NCBI GenBank assembly: GCA_030831375.1
Contig: JAURLF010000107.1
Coordinates: forward strand, 1 to 5,293
DNA: 5,293 bases
Direction of reading: 5' to 3'
DNA from: Gaiellales bacterium
GTDB taxonomy: Bacteria > Actinomycetota > Thermoleophilia > Gaiellales > F1-60-MAGs149
A program made the translations under genes and the position numbers. This document shows, piece by piece, positions 4,861 through 5,293 of this stretch. Within the stretch, counting starts at the first letter, position 1. Every line of letters starts with the position of its first letter. The notes below the pieces were generated by a model, which was not told the DNA's origin, did not search any database, and saw nothing but the letters and a program-made list of their open reading frames with translations.

Positions 4861-5293
4861 CAGCGCCGCCACCGACGCCGTCGACAGCGGCTCCCGTGCG
4901 AACCCGGTCGTGCCGCCCCGTGTCGCGTACGCGGTCACGCGCCCGCTGCGCAGGCCGTGATGGGCGAGCAGCCGCCGGCGGCGGATGTCGTGCGCGAGGA
5001 AGCCCGCGGCGGCCTCGAGCGCGTCGACGACGGCCACGCCCGCGGCGTCGCGCACGGCGTCCGCATCGGCGTAAGCGGCCGGGGTCAGGAGCAGCAGCAC
5101 GCGCGCGTCGGGTGCGAGCGCCCGGCTGCGCGCCACGAGCGCCGCGGGGTCGTCCGCGCCACGCTCGACGAGCGTGACGGTGCCGCCGCCGCGCAGGCCG
5201 CGGATCGCGCGGGCCAGCACCATCGTCTGCACCTCCTCGACGGCGAAGACGCAGGCGACACCGCCGCCGGCGGCGTCGGCGAGGGCCTGCCGC
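4846..5293 (-). CDS. Unidentified protein, C-terminal 148 residues (5' end outside the window)
   Basis: The minus strand is open from the window edge to a TAG at 4848-4846. The reading frame continues upstream of the GTG at 5232 without a stop (residues before it read RQALADAAGGGVACVFAVEE), so the true start probably lies beyond base 5293. Third codon positions are overwhelmingly G or C, which supports real coding. The visible part looks like a cytoplasmic alpha/beta fold: short hydrophobic strands VACVFAV, GTVTLVERG, ARVLLLLTP and VAVVDALEA alternate with Ala/Arg-rich helices. It ends with a basic segment (HDIRRRRLLAHHGLRSGRVT) and a short tail. I see no signal peptide, membrane helix, zinc site or corrinoid motif (no DxHxxG), and do not recognise a family. 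The gene converges on the transporter operon and is probably not part of it. Confidence 0.65.
   Translation of the reverse strand, partial: RQALADAAGGGVACVFAVEEVQTMVLARAIRGLRGGGTVTLVERGADDPAALVARSRALAPDARVLLLLTPAAYADADAVRDAAGVAVVDALEAAAGFLAHDIRRRRLLAHHGLRSGRVTAYATRGGTTGFAREPLSTASVAALQRRR

Noticed and set aside
4137..5177. Plus-strand frame crossing the end of the operon into the convergent gene
   Set aside because: Arg/Pro/Ala-rich off-frame translation spanning two real genes and a hairpin; no domain visible.
1..5293. tRNA, rRNA, CRISPR array, insertion sequence
   Set aside because: No cloverleaf-like segment, regular repeat-spacer array or transposase signature was found on either strand by eye.

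Overview
The window is a high-GC bacterial segment (most codons end in G or C). GTG starts, few visible Shine-Dalgarno sites and candidate leaderless promoters suggest a high-GC actinobacterium, possibly of the Thermoleophilia/Solirubrobacterales type. That assignment is inference from composition and style only. The first ~100 bases are clearly less GC-rich (about 42% in bases 1-60, against about 72% in 241-300) and may come from another source.

Layout. On the minus strand, 609 to 1 is an open frame. It begins as a clear FdhD (formate dehydrogenase sulfurtransferase) up to its CGVCGKASID active-site motif, then switches in frame into the last ~63 residues of a type II secretion/type IV pilus F protein (GspF/PilC). 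This is either an assembly chimera or a true rearrangement that cut fdhD in half. A 122-bp divergent intergenic region (610-731) holds a palindromic LysR-type box. From 732 the plus strand carries a LysR-type regulator (GTG 732-1613), a full-length MttB-superfamily methyltransferase without pyrrolysine (1685-3136), and two tandem paralogous EamA/DMT transporters (3140-3967 and 3964-4791), each exactly 828 bp. The last three are packed as an operon with a 3-nt gap and a 4-nt overlap. A hairpin lies between this operon and a convergent minus-strand gene (5293 to 4846) that is cut by the window edge and that I cannot identify.

How the genes may work together (inference). MttB-family enzymes take a methyl group from a quaternary or tertiary amine. 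In known systems the methyl passes through a corrinoid protein to tetrahydrofolate, and one-carbon oxidation can end at formate, which FdhD-dependent formate dehydrogenases oxidise. A LysR regulator between fdhD and the methyltransferase, with a similar box (T-N11-A around GGCAGCGG) before both its own gene and the methyltransferase gene, suggests a small methylamine/betaine-type C1 regulon with a dedicated two-subunit DMT transporter. No corrinoid protein, corrinoid activator or formate dehydrogenase is visible in the window.
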